Of a stretch of 32,747 bases of DNA, positions 15,683 to 23,844 are shown in pieces; positions within the stretch are counted from its first letter, which is position 1, and each line of letters starts with the position of its first letter. Under the pieces are notes generated by a model. The model was given only the letters and a program-made list of their open reading frames with translations, was not told the origin of the DNA and made no database searches. Origin of the DNA: Gammaproteobacteria bacterium (GTDB taxonomy: Bacteria; Pseudomonadota; Gammaproteobacteria; Arenicellales; Spongiicolonaceae); NCBI GenBank assembly GCA_028817275.1, contig JAPPPZ010000053.1, positions 1 through 32,747 of the forward strand, written 5' to 3'. A program made the position numbers and the translations under genes.

Positions 15683-17095
15683 TCAGGAATCCATGAGGTT
15701 TCCGACCTTAGGCGTGCCACCGCCGTCCCCGTCCCCGCCAAGTTGCATGCCCAGAGGGTCGACTTTGAAGGTGCGGATGATGCTGGGGTAGAGGCTTTTG
15801 AAATCCAGCAGGAGGACGTTGCGGTAGAGGCCGGGGCGGGAATCGAGGACGTAGCCGCCGGGGCTGGATTCGGCGTTGGCGGCGCGGGACGGGTCCAGGT
15901 CGGGGGCGACGTAGCCGGCGCGGTGGAGGCGGGGGAGGTAGAGGTTGTCAAAAGCGGCCACCGAGCCGCCGTGGCGGCCGAGGGCGAGGCCGGTGAGGGC
16001 GGTGCGGGTGGCGGTGAAGTTCACCAAATCGGTGTGGGCGAAAATTTCGCGCACCAGCCGGCAGTCTTCCAGGTTGTAATGCGCCAGTTCAAACTGCGCG
16101 TCGCGGTACAGGCGTTCAATTTCGCCCATCTTGTCCCCGCTGTCCGCCAGCGCCTTGCCGCGGTCCAGCAATTGGCGGGCGACGAACTCCAGACGGAAAC
16201 TTTCAAAATTCCAGAACGCGGCGCGCAATGTTTCAATGCCGTCCAGCACCACCCGGCCGGGCAGGCGCGCGATGTTGGTTTGAGTCTGGTTTTCCCGCCG
16301 GACAACCGCCGCGCGCTCGCCGCCGCGCGCGATGTCAAAAGGAACGTTGAGCCGCGCGCATGCGCGCTGGAGAACGTCGAGGTCAAAGTTAACCACGTTC
16401 CAGCCAATCAGAACGTCGGGGTCGCGGCGCCGCAGCCAGCGGAAAAATTCGGTGAGCAATTGTGTTTCGTCGCGCACAAAAACCACCGGCAGGCCGCCGT
16501 GGGTGACGCCCCCTTTTTTTTGCGTGCCGTCGTTGACCACGAAAACTTTTTCGGCGCCATCGTCAGCGGCGGCGGCGGAATAGAGGCGGCCGTCGCGGCC
16601 GGTTTCAATGTCCAGGGACAAGACGCGAAACGCCGGCTTGTGCGATGCGCGGCGCAGGCGCGGGTTGGTGAAGACGGTGAAGCCGTCCTGGTGCCGCGCC
16701 TCGCCGTGCACGGTGAACGCGCCGGTGATGAAACGTTCCATCAGAAAACGGTCGGCCGGTTTGACGTCGGATTCGTACAACGCGATGCCGTGGTGCTGCG
16801 CGCGGCGGCGGAACTCCAGCAAATCGGACTGGCGCGAAAAATACACAGCGTCGGCGTCACCGCCGTCCAGTGTTTTAAGTTTCAGCCGGCGGCGCTGGTA
16901 GTTTTGCGCGAGGGCGGCGATTTTTTCATCGGTGATGGCGCGGGGAATAAAGCACACCGCCTGCTGGCCGCGCAGGTGAATGCGCGCCGGCCGGCCCTCG
17001 CCGCCGCCGGCCCACAGCACCACCTCAAGCCCGGCGGCGGTGTCGCGCCAGTGGCGGGTGAGCAGGAACAGCGGCGCGGCGGATTTTTGTGGCAT
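15683..17095 (-). pseudogene. polB: DNA polymerase II gene, truncated at the 3' end (about 470 of about 780 residues)
   Basis: Full-length polymerase II is a family B DNA polymerase with proofreading, used in translesion synthesis and replication restart. The N-terminus (FLLTRHWRDT) and the whole 3'-5' exonuclease domain are intact: DIET (Asp162), NVVNFD (233-238) and YNLED (340-344). Polymerase motif A is present (LLLDFKSLYPSIIRTF, Asp431 in DFKSLYPS). The frame stops about 30 residues later after an unrelated Gly/Asp-rich tail. Motif B (KxxxNSxYG) and motif C (YGDTDS), which hold the rest of the active site, are missing and not found in the following DNA. ATG 17095 is preferred (AAGGA 8 nt upstream, family-like N-terminus) over ATG 17119. 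The product cannot polymerise; an exonuclease-only protein is possible. Confidence 0.88.
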
Positions 17096-17145
17096 AATGC
17101 GAGTCCTTGAAGAACACATTTTACCGGTAGCGGGGAGGCGCTGTG

Positions 17146-18546
17146 ATGAACGTCAAAACCATGCAGAGCAAGAAAGAAAAAAAATCAACCGCGGGTGAAG
17201 CCGGGCGCCGGCACTACTTCACCTTGCACGACAACATGACCGGCAAGTCCTACGAACTGCCGCTGCTGGAAGGCACCGAAGGGCCGCGGGTGGTCGACAT
17301 CCGCAAACTGTACGCCGAGGCCGGGGTGTTCACCTACGACCCCGGCTACACCTCCACCGCCTCGTGCACTTCCGAGATCACTTTCATCGACGGCGACAAG
17401 GGCATTCTGCGCCACCGCGGCTACGCCATTGAGGAACTGGCGGAAAACACCGACTACCTGGATGTGTGCTACCTGCTGCTCTATGGCGACCTGCCGTCGC
17501 CGGCGCAGAAGGCCGAGTTTGACCACACCATCACCCGCCACACCATGTTGCACGAGCAACTCATGGCGTTGTTCAAGGGCTTCCGCCGCGGCGCCCATCC
17601 CATGGCCATCATGGTCGGCGTGGTGGGCGCGCTGTCGTCGTTCTACCACGACGGCTCCGACATCAGCGATCCCATGCAGCGCATGGTGGCCTGCCACCGG
17701 ATGATTGCAAAAATGCCGACCATCGGCGCCTGCGCATACAAGTATTCCATGGGCCAGCCTTTCGTGTATCCCAGCAACGACCTGGACTACGCCGCCAACC
17801 TGCTGAAGATGCTGTTCGGCGTGCCCACCGAGGAGTACGTGGTGAACCCGGTGCTGGCCAAGGCGATGAACCGCATCTTAATTCTGCACGCCGACCACGA
17901 GCAGAACGCCTCCACCTCCACCGTGCGCCTGGCCGGCTCCTCCGGCGCCAACCCGTTTGCGTGCATTGCGGCCGGCATCGCATCGCTGTGGGGGCCGGCG
18001 CACGGCGGCGCCAACGAGGCGGTGCTCAGAATGCTGACCGAAATCGGCGAGCGGAAAAACATTCCGAAATTTATCGCCCGCGCCAAGGACTCCAGGGACA
18101 GTTACCGCCTGATGGGCTTCGGCCACCGGGTGTATAAAAACTATGACCCGCGCGCCAAAGTGATGCGCGAGAGTTGCCACGAGGTGCTGGGCGAGCTCGG
18201 CATTGAAGACCCGCTGCTGGAAGTGGCGATGGAATTGGAGAAAATCGCCCTGGAAGACGAATACTTCATCAAGAAAAAACTCTACCCCAACGTGGATTTT
18301 TATTCCGGCATCGTGCTGCGGGCGATGGGTTTTCCGCCGAGCATGTTCACGGTGGTTTTTGCCATCGGCCGCACGGTCGGCTGGATTGCCCACTGGAAGG
18401 AAATGATCAGCGACCCGGAAAACAAAATCGGCCGCCCGCGCCAGCGCTACAACGGCAAAAAAGAGCGCAAGTTCATCGCCGTGGACACCCGCGAGCAGGA
18501 CAAAGAGGGCGCGCTCAGCGGGCTGAGCTGGCTGTGGCGCGGATGA
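17146..18546 (+). CDS. gltA: Citrate synthase (type II, GltA)
   Basis: This enzyme condenses oxaloacetate and acetyl-CoA to citrate, the entry to the TCA cycle. The 466-residue product is longer than E. coli GltA (about 427 residues), mainly through a charged N-terminal extension of about 25 residues and a longer C-terminal tail. Active-site regions are intact: [21 protein letters not shown] (catalytic His), [15 protein letters not shown] (second His) and VDFYSG (catalytic Asp). The ATG at 17146 is favoured by GGGGAGG 7 nt upstream; a GTG at 17143 is too close to it. It is divergent from polB and convergent with the DUF3179 gene (5 nt between them). Confidence 0.97.
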   Translation: MNVKTMQSKKEKKSTAGEAGRRHYFTLHDNMTGKSYELPLLEGTEGPRVVDIRKLYAEAGVFTYDPGYTSTASCTSEITFIDGDKGILRHRGYAIEELAENTDYLDVCYLLLYGDLPSPAQKAEFDHTITRHTMLHEQLMALFKGFRRGAHPMAIMVGVVGALSSFYHDGSDISDPMQRMVACHRMIAKMPTIGACAYKYSMGQPFVYPSNDLDYAANLLKMLFGVPTEEYVVNPVLAKAMNRILILHADHEQNASTSTVRLAGSSGANPFACIAAGIASLWGPAHGGANEAVLRMLTEIGERKNIPKFIARAKDSRDSYRLMGFGHRVYKNYDPRAKVMRESCHEVLGELGIEDPLLEVAMELEKIALEDEYFIKKKLYPNVDFYSGIVLRAMGFPPSMFTVVFAIGRTVGWIAHWKEMISDPENKIGRPRQRYNGKKERKFIAVDTREQDKEGALSGLSWLWRG

Positions 18547-18551
18547 AAAAC

Positions 18552-19646
18552 TCAGCGGTAAATTTTTGACTCGGGATAAAACGCAAGCCAGGCAAAAGCA
18601 AAGTGCACGCCGCTGTCCACCGGCGCCAGGGATTTTCCCTTAAGCGGCCCGGCGGTGGCCTGGCCCAGCAGGTTCCACGCCGACTGCGTTGCGCGGTCCA
18701 CAATTTTTCCGTCGCGCAGCACAAAAAACAATTCCCGCCCGTCCACCACGCGGCTGAATGCGCTGGCCGAAAGTATTTTTCTTGAGGCGGCGATCTCGGA
18801 TTCATCCAGCGCCGACAGGGTGCCGAACTTGCTGAGGGCGACGATTTTCTCGGCGCCGACGGTGTCGTTGATGACTTTTTTCTCGCGCAGCACAGAAAAT
18901 GGATACAGCGTTCTTTGCCCGGCGCTGTGCACGCTCAGCACCCGCGCAACCGGCGGCAGGCGCGGGTCGGCCGGCTGGTCCAGCAGAAATGGCTGGCCGG
19001 CGGTGGTGTCGTAGCCGCGGTAGGGGTTGCGCCCGTAGGGGCGGGTGAAGCCGGTGTCGCGCGAGAGAACCTCACCCCCGGGGTAGGCGGCGCGAAAGTC
19101 GGCGTAGGAAACAATGTTGGAATGCACGCGGCGCAACTGTGCGCCGGCGTAACGGCCGACGATGGCGCCGCCGGTGAACTGCTGCCACCAACTTTCACTC
19201 TGGCGGTCGTACATCACCAGGTCGCTGTGGCGCAATTTTCCGGTGGTGCCGAAGTCCAGCGGCGCGCCGTCCACGCGGCGGTCAAACACGATGGAGGCGT
19301 TGCACAGCGGGCAGAACGTCACCGCCAGCGGGCGGCCGTCGAAGTTGTCGTTGACAATTTCGTGGAAGATTAAAATTTGCAGCGGATAGGCGCGGGCTTT
19401 TTTCCCGCTGCGCAGCACAATCACCGGCTCGGCGTCACCCAGCCACTCGGCCTCGGCGTGGCCGATAAAGCGCGGCCGGTCAATGGCCGGAATGCCGTCC
19501 TTGGGCGGGCCGCCGGAAAGGATCTCCGACAAATCCACCGTCGCCTTGCCAAAATCGGTTTTCCATTCCGCGCCTGCAGCCGCGGCGGCGCATGCCAGCA
19601 GCGCAAACACAAATCCGGCGCCCCATGTTTTTCGCATTGCGTTCAT
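18552..19646 (-). CDS. DUF3179 domain-containing secreted protein
   Basis: The 364-residue protein has a signal sequence (about 1-25, ending AAAAGA) and the hallmarks of DUF3179: AYPLQILIFHEIVND, VTFCPLCNASIVFDRRV with the CPLC cysteines, and DTGFTRPYGRNPYRGYD. The family is exported in many bacteria, but its biochemical function is not known; the CxxC-like motif and conserved His suggest metal or redox chemistry, which is inference. The start may be ATG 19646 or 19637; neither has a clear ribosome-binding site. It stands alone on the minus strand with its own promoter region. Confidence 0.88.
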   Translation of the reverse strand: MNAMRKTWGAGFVFALLACAAAAAGAEWKTDFGKATVDLSEILSGGPPKDGIPAIDRPRFIGHAEAEWLGDAEPVIVLRSGKKARAYPLQILIFHEIVNDNFDGRPLAVTFCPLCNASIVFDRRVDGAPLDFGTTGKLRHSDLVMYDRQSESWWQQFTGGAIVGRYAGAQLRRVHSNIVSYADFRAAYPGGEVLSRDTGFTRPYGRNPYRGYDTTAGQPFLLDQPADPRLPPVARVLSVHSAGQRTLYPFSVLREKKVINDTVGAEKIVALSKFGTLSALDESEIAASRKILSASAFSRVVDGRELFFVLRDGKIVDRATQSAWNLLGQATAGPLKGKSLAPVDSGVHFAFAWLAFYPESKIYR

Positions 19647-19651
19647 CCGGT

Positions 19652-19678
19652 TATAATCCGACTTTCCGCGCGATTATG
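19652..19678. promoter_or_regulatory. Divergent promoter region: DUF3179 gene / small membrane protein
   Basis: A perfect TATAAT (19652-19657, plus) faces the small membrane-protein gene, and CATAAT (19678-19673, minus) faces the DUF3179 gene. No convincing -35 box accompanies the plus-strand box. The whole spacer is only 46 bp. Confidence 0.45.
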
Positions 19679-19692
19679 TAACCTCCGGCGCC

Positions 19693-19881
19693 ATGCTTGC
19701 AAAAATTCTTTTCACCGCGGTGGTGGTTGTCGCGGTTCTGCTGCTGCTGCGGATGAAAAACATTCGCGGCGCGCAGGAAGATGAAAAACAAAACCGCCCC
19801 GGCGCGATGCTTGCGGTGTGGGTTTGCGCCGCCGTTATTGTCGCGCTGGCCGGGCTGTTTTACGCGCTTTACCACGGTTGA
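19693..19881 (+). CDS. Small two-helix membrane protein, unknown function
   Basis: The 62-residue product starts MLAKILFTAVVVVAVLLLLR. It has two hydrophobic helices (about 3-20 and 38-59) joined by a short charged, polar loop (MKNIRGAQEDEKQNRPG). Its stop is 1 nt before the rhomboid ATG, so the two genes appear translationally coupled. A perfect TATAAT lies 35 nt upstream. I do not recognise the family. The hydrophobic pattern and tight coupling support a real gene. Confidence 0.7.
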   Translation: MLAKILFTAVVVVAVLLLLRMKNIRGAQEDEKQNRPGAMLAVWVCAAVIVALAGLFYALYHG

Positions 19882-19882
19882 A

Positions 19883-20470
19883 ATGCACCATTTCCCGCGC
19901 CTCACCCTCACCCTCATCGGCGCCTGCGTTGTGGTGGAACTGGCGGCGCGCTCGCAGTTTGCCGTGGACTTGCGGCCGTGGCTTTTCATCAGCCAGGGGC
20001 CGGCCGGCCTGCCGGAGATTGCCGATGGTGAAGTGTGGCGGCTGCTGACGCCGATTTTTCTGCACTTCGGCCTGCCGCACCTGGTGATTAACCTCGCCTG
20101 GTTGTGGGCCCTCGGCGAGATGGCTGAGCGCGTGTTCGGCGCCGCCGCCCTTGCGCTGCTGGTCACCGCGGTCGGCGTGTTTTCCAACCTGTGCCAGTTC
20201 GCCGCCGGCGGCCCGGCATTCGGCGGCATGTCCGGCGTACTTTACGGCCTGCTCGGATTTCTGTGGATGCAAAGCCGCTTCAACCCCGGTAGCGGCGCGC
20301 GACTCGGCAACCCCATCGTGGTTATGATGCTGGCGTGGCTCGTGCTATGCTGGAGCGGTGTGCTGGAAATTTTCGGCATTCGCGTCGCCAACACCGCCCA
20401 CGCAACCGGCCTCGCCACCGGCCTGTTGCTGGGGTTTTTCAGCGCAAAACTCAGCCGGCGCGGCGCCTGA
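19883..20470 (+). CDS. Rhomboid family intramembrane serine protease (GlpG-like core)
   Basis: This is a six-helix, 195-residue rhomboid without the N-terminal cytoplasmic domain of E. coli GlpG. The catalytic Ser117 lies in FGGMSGVLYG (GxSG) and the catalytic His173 in NTAHATGLATGLLLGF. The HFGLPHLVINLAWLW segment matches the conserved helix-two region and WRLLTPIFLHF the entry loop. Rhomboids cleave membrane helices within the lipid bilayer; the substrates here are unknown. ATG 19883 is chosen because the reading frame before it is the small membrane-protein gene in another phase. Both catalytic residues are present, so activity is expected. Confidence 0.92.
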   Translation: MHHFPRLTLTLIGACVVVELAARSQFAVDLRPWLFISQGPAGLPEIADGEVWRLLTPIFLHFGLPHLVINLAWLWALGEMAERVFGAAALALLVTAVGVFSNLCQFAAGGPAFGGMSGVLYGLLGFLWMQSRFNPGSGARLGNPIVVMMLAWLVLCWSGVLEIFGIRVANTAHATGLATGLLLGFFSAKLSRRGA

Positions 20471-20488
20471 CCAGACATGGGACAAGAC

Positions 20489-21019
20489 ATGAAACTTTTC
20501 GCCTCCCAACTGCTGCTGCTCCTCGCCCTGGCGGCGCCGCAGTTCGCCCACGCCGACATCGGCCGTTTTGTCGGCGTCTACCACGGTTCCCTCAGCGCCC
20601 AGGACAGCCCCGACGGAAAAGAATTGCGCCTGCGGGTGGAGATCAACGAAATCGATGAAGGTTTCAACGTGGAATGGAACACCACCGCGGTGCGCGCCGA
20701 CGGCAAAGCCAAATCCAAAACCTACGCCATTGATTTCATCACCAGCCAGCGCGAAAATGTTTTCTCCTCGGCGATGAAGGCAAACCTGTTCGGCAAACGC
20801 GCCGCCCTCGACCCGATGCGCGGCGACCCCTACTTCTGGGGCCGCATCACCGGCGACACCCTCACCGTCTTCGCCCTCTTAATCAGCGACGACGGCGGCT
20901 ACGAAATCCAGCGCTACGACCGCACCCTGGTCCCCCAGGGCCTGCAGCTCCACTTCACCCGCAGCAGCGCGGGGAAAATCATCAAGACGGTGGAGTCACT
21001 GCTGGTGCGGGAGGAGTGA
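20489..21019 (+). CDS. Exported protein of unknown function
   Basis: The product of about 176 residues has a clear signal peptide (MKLFASQLLLLLALAAPQFAHA) and a mature part rich in alternating polar and hydrophobic residues, typical of a beta-sheet protein (FVGVYHGSLSAQ, ELRLRVEINEIDEGFNVEW, WGRITGDTLTVFALLISDDG). There are no cysteines in the mature part and no known catalytic motif. A calycin-like barrel is a guess. ATG 20489 gives a normal-length signal peptide; ATG 20477, four codons upstream, is possible. It follows the rhomboid gene closely and may share its transcript. Confidence 0.75.
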   Translation: MKLFASQLLLLLALAAPQFAHADIGRFVGVYHGSLSAQDSPDGKELRLRVEINEIDEGFNVEWNTTAVRADGKAKSKTYAIDFITSQRENVFSSAMKANLFGKRAALDPMRGDPYFWGRITGDTLTVFALLISDDGGYEIQRYDRTLVPQGLQLHFTRSSAGKIIKTVESLLVREE

Positions 21020-21042
21020 TGCCGCTGTGGACGCCGGGAGGA

Positions 21043-21330
21043 TTACCGATGATGGCGGCGGCGAAAACGGATATACACATTACGACGGTGACCGACCATC
21101 AAAATGCTCACCGTCAATGTATCATCGTCAATTTGGTAAATAATCCGATAATCCCCCTGACGAATGCGGTAGTAGCATTCTGCATACCCTTGCAACGACT
21201 GACAGCCCCCGGGCCGGGGATTGTCTTCCAGATTATCAATATGGTCGCTTATTTGTCGGCGAATTTTTGCAGATTGTATACCCTGCAATTCCCGCATTGC
21301 GCGATCGTTGATGTTGATGTTATATGGCAC
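21043..21330 (-). CDS. RelE/ParE-type toxin
   Basis: The 95-residue protein has the RelE/ParE fold pattern: a central LQGIQSAKIRRQISDHIDNLEDNPRPGGCQSLQGY, then YYRIRQGDYRIIYQIDDDTLTVSILMVGHRRNVY. The conserved R-x-G-D-Y-R-I-I-Y and H-R-x-x-V-Y elements are as in RelE-group mRNA interferases. It starts at GTG 21330, 6 nt after the antitoxin stop, with a short AAGGA ribosome-binding site. A weak GTG start after the antitoxin would keep toxin below antitoxin level. The target (ribosome-bound mRNA or gyrase) cannot be decided; RelE-like mRNA cleavage is more likely. Confidence 0.9.
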   Translation of the reverse strand: MPYNININDRAMRELQGIQSAKIRRQISDHIDNLEDNPRPGGCQSLQGYAECYYRIRQGDYRIIYQIDDDTLTVSILMVGHRRNVYIRFRRRHHR

Positions 21331-21336
21331 GGTCCT

Positions 21337-21693
21337 TCACCCTCTGATGAATTTTTTCAATTTTTTCCACGGAATGTTCGGCCCGTTCATCCGCTTTTGG
21401 CACAGGGCAATATCCTCCTCCTCCTCTTTGCGCACGAACCCCTCCGCCGTCGCCGCCGGCAAGTGCAGCGGGTTGGTTTTGTCGTGTGCGATGGTTTGCA
21501 TGCCGTGTTTTGCAACCTCATGCACCACCTCGGACAGCGTCCACCCGGACATTTTTGCAATCAGGTTCAACTGGTAAAGCAGTTCCGGGTCAAAGGACAC
21601 CATCTTACGCTCGCCGCCGGGGGGCAGGGAGCGCATGTATGGCTGCTGTGAATATTTTTCGGTGATTTTTCTTGTCGCACCGGTTCTGTTCAT
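21337..21693 (-). CDS. Ribbon-helix-helix antitoxin of the RelE-type toxin
   Basis: The 118-residue protein has a ribbon-helix-helix DNA-binding region at about residues 30-68 (KMVSFDPELLYQLNLIAK, then SGWTLSEVVHEVAKHG). An acidic stretch and a C-terminal tail (EEEEDIALCQKRMNGPNIPW) of the type that wraps the toxin follow. The ATG at 21693 lies 6 nt after a GGAGG; ATG 21699 would touch the ribosome-binding site. It should neutralise the toxin and repress its own promoter. It is somewhat longer than a usual RelB, and the residues before the RHH domain have no assigned role. Confidence 0.85.
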   Translation of the reverse strand: MNRTGATRKITEKYSQQPYMRSLPPGGERKMVSFDPELLYQLNLIAKMSGWTLSEVVHEVAKHGMQTIAHDKTNPLHLPAATAEGFVRKEEEEDIALCQKRMNGPNIPWKKLKKFIRG

Positions 21694-21722
21694 GGTCATC
21701 CTCCAAGGTGTGCCAAGCCGTA

Positions 21723-21752
21723 ACAATACCACCATCCTCACCTCGCTGTCAA
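21723..21752 (-). promoter_or_regulatory. Promoter of the toxin-antitoxin operon
   Basis: On the minus strand, a perfect TTGACA (21752-21747) and TATTGT (21728-21723, four of six) are 18 bp apart. The -35 lies inside the last codons of the LOG-family gene and the -10 just beyond its stop. The leader would be about 23 nt, so the toxin-antitoxin unit is expressed independently of the cluster upstream. Confidence 0.6.
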
Positions 21753-22277
21753 TACCTTCTCCAGCAACTCCCCCGGCTCCCCCGCCACCAGCAGCAAATC
21801 GCGGTGCTCCCTGCGGATGAATCCGCTTTGGTTTGCGCCGGCGATGTGCTGCAGGAGGGTGTCGTAGAATCCGGCCACGTTGAGCAGGCCGCAGGGTTTG
21901 CGGTGGAAGCCGAGTTGGCGCCAGGTCCACACTTCAAATAATTCCTCCAGCGTGCCGAGGCCGCCGGGCAGGACGATGAAGGCGTCGGACAGTTCGCCCA
22001 TCAGCGCCTTGCGCTCGTGCATGTTGTTGACCACGCGCAGGTCGGCGGCTGGGTTGGCCTGTTCCTTGGCAATCAGCCGTTGCGGGATAACGCCGATGGC
22101 GCGGCCGTCGGCGGTGCGCACGGCATCGGCGACCGCGCCCATCATGCCTTCGCCGCCGCCGCCGTAGACCAGGCCGATGCCGCGCGCCGCCATCAGCCGC
22201 CCCAACTGCCCGGCCGCGGCCAGGTATTCGCCGCGCGCGCCGGGTTGCGCGCCGCAGAAGACGCAGATGGAGTTCAC
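21738..22277 (-). CDS. LOG family protein (cytokinin riboside 5'-monophosphate phosphoribohydrolase-like)
   Basis: The 179-residue Rossmann-like protein begins VNSICVFCGAQPGARGEYL (GTG start) and carries GLVYGGGGEGMMGAVADA, NNMHERKALMGELSDAFIVLPGGLGTLEELFE, including the PGGxGT nucleotide-binding motif and catalytic Arg/Glu. The family splits ribose-5-phosphate from nucleoside monophosphates and was earlier annotated as lysine decarboxylase. In bacteria its role may be nucleotide salvage or clean-up. The start immediately follows the SDR stop (TAG then GTG, no spacer), so it depends on the upstream cluster for translation. Confidence 0.92.
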   Translation of the reverse strand: MNSICVFCGAQPGARGEYLAAAGQLGRLMAARGIGLVYGGGGEGMMGAVADAVRTADGRAIGVIPQRLIAKEQANPAADLRVVNNMHERKALMGELSDAFIVLPGGLGTLEELFEVWTWRQLGFHRKPCGLLNVAGFYDTLLQHIAGANQSGFIRREHRDLLLVAGEPGELLEKVLTAR

Positions 22278-23054
22278 CTACAGCGTCCGCGTTTCAGTGT
22301 TGCCGTCCACGCACAGCACCTGGCCGCTGACCAGGCGCGCGCGGTCGGAAATTAAAAACGACACCGCGTTTGCAATGTCGCCGGCGTCCACAAAAGTGCG
22401 CATGGACGCCTGCCGTTCATATGCGCGGCGGAGGTCCTGCTCGGCGATGCCGCGCGCCGCCGACTCGGCGGCAATCACCCGCGCCATGCGCGCGCCGTCC
22501 ACCGATCCAGGGCACACGGCGTTGACGCGGATGCGGCGCTCGCCGAGCTCCATGGCCAGGGTTTGAGTCAGGCCCACCACCGCCCACTTGGACGCCGCAT
22601 ATGGCGCGCGCAGCGGGTAGCCCATGACGCCGGCGGTGCTGGAGATGTTGACGATGCTGCCGCCGGACTTCATGGCCGGTACCGCGCGCCGCGTACACAA
22701 AAAATGCGCGCCGATGTTCACCCGCATTACCCGCTCCCAGTCCTCCGCCGTCACCTCCTCTACCGGCGCGGTGGGGCCGGCGATGCCGACGTTGTTTACC
22801 AGCGCGTCGACCCCGCCCCACTCGCCGAGCAGTTCGTCAAACACCGCGTCCACATCGGAAACGTCGGCCACATCGGCGCGGCGGCAAATCATGCCGGGGA
22901 ATTGCGCCTGGCATTCGCCGAGTTGTTGTTCGTTGACGTCGGCGATGCACACCGAGGCGCCCTCTTCGTGCAGCAGCGCGGCGATGCTTTTGCCGATGCC
23001 GTCGGCGCCGGCCGTCACCACCACGCGCCGGCCGTGGTGCGCGCCGCCGGTCAC
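22278..23054 (-). CDS. Short-chain dehydrogenase/reductase (canonical YxxxK)
   Basis: The 258-residue SDR has TAGADGIGKS (glycine motif), VNNVG, catalytic Ser in NISSTAG and YAASK with the catalytic Tyr/Lys. It starts at GTG 23054, overlapping the stop of the previous SDR by four bases (GTGA). The product ends with the unusual VDGNTETRTL. Acting with the neighbouring SDR after pyk is likely from the coupling, but the substrate is not known. Confidence 0.88.
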   Translation of the reverse strand: MTGGAHHGRRVVVTAGADGIGKSIAALLHEEGASVCIADVNEQQLGECQAQFPGMICRRADVADVSDVDAVFDELLGEWGGVDALVNNVGIAGPTAPVEEVTAEDWERVMRVNIGAHFLCTRRAVPAMKSGGSIVNISSTAGVMGYPLRAPYAASKWAVVGLTQTLAMELGERRIRVNAVCPGSVDGARMARVIAAESAARGIAEQDLRRAYERQASMRTFVDAGDIANAVSFLISDRARLVSGQVLCVDGNTETRTL

Positions 23055-23839
23055 AGCGTCCCCGGAAACGCGCCGCCGTCCACGACGATGTTCTGGCCGT
23101 TGATGAAGCCGGCATGGACGCTGCACAGGAACGCGCACAACCGGCCGAACTCCGGCGGCTCGCCGAAGCGCCGGGCCGGGTTGGCGCGGCGGCCGGCGGC
23201 CATCAGCGCCTCGGCGTCGCCGCCGCTTTGCTCGGCGTTGTAGCGGAAGTTGGCGCGCAGGCGGTCGGTGTCAAACGGGCCGGGCAGAATGTTGTTGATG
23301 GTGACGCCGTGCGCGGCCACTTCGCGCGCCACTCCGGCGACGAAGCCGGTGAGGCCGGCGCGCGCGCCGTTGGACAGGCCGAGGGCCGGAATGGGCGCCT
23401 TCACCGCGGCCGAGGTGATGTTGACGATGCGCCCGAAGTTGCGCTCCATCATGCCGTCCACCACCGACTGGATGAGGGCGATGGGCGCCAGCATGTTGTT
23501 GTTCAGCGCGGCGTGCCAGTCGCTTTCTTTAATGCCGCGGAAATGCGCGGGCGGCGGACCGCCGGCGTTGTTCACCAGAATGTCGGGCGCCGGGCAGGCG
23601 GCCAGCAATGCATCGCGGCCGGCGGCGGTGGTGACGTCGCAGGCGATGCCGGTGACGTCGGCGCCGCCGGCGCCGGCTGCAGCGCGCACTTCGTCCACTG
23701 CAGCCTTCAACGTGCCGGCGTCGCGCCCGTTCATGACCACCGCCACGCCCTCGGCGGCCAGTGACATTGCACAGGCTTTGCCCAGCCCGCGGCTGGAGGC
23801 GCAAACGATGGCGCGGCGGCCGTTGATGCCGAGGTCCAC
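23051..23839 (-). CDS. SDR-fold protein with a non-standard active site (SNGAR in place of YxxxK)
   Basis: The 262-residue protein has the SDR glycine motif (CASSRGLGKA), VNNAGGPPP and catalytic-type Ser in NITSAAVK. Counting 13 and 17 residues on from that Ser, where SDRs have Tyr and Lys, the protein has Ser and Arg (LGLSNGARAGLTGFV). The surrounding segment is otherwise conserved and the C-terminus (NGQNIVVDGG) is normal, so this is a subfamily trait rather than decay. Translation starts at GTG 23839, 5 nt after the pyk stop. Dehydrogenase activity is uncertain. Confidence 0.85.
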   Translation of the reverse strand: MDLGINGRRAIVCASSRGLGKACAMSLAAEGVAVVMNGRDAGTLKAAVDEVRAAAGAGGADVTGIACDVTTAAGRDALLAACPAPDILVNNAGGPPPAHFRGIKESDWHAALNNNMLAPIALIQSVVDGMMERNFGRIVNITSAAVKAPIPALGLSNGARAGLTGFVAGVAREVAAHGVTINNILPGPFDTDRLRANFRYNAEQSGGDAEALMAAGRRANPARRFGEPPEFGRLCAFLCSVHAGFINGQNIVVDGGAFPGTL

Positions 23840-23844
23840 AGTGC

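Noticed and set aside
15530-15690. Integrase-like string TSNGSEFAG (resembling the DNGSEF motif of transposases)
   Set aside because: The catalytic Asp is replaced by Ser, the frame is short, and no other transposase motif or terminal repeat is near; kept only as an unexplained junction sequence.
15641-17110. Long open frame on the plus strand opposite polB (489 codons)
   Set aside because: It is the antisense of a clear polB coding region with exonuclease motifs; such shadows are common in G+C-rich DNA, and its product shows no recognisable domain.
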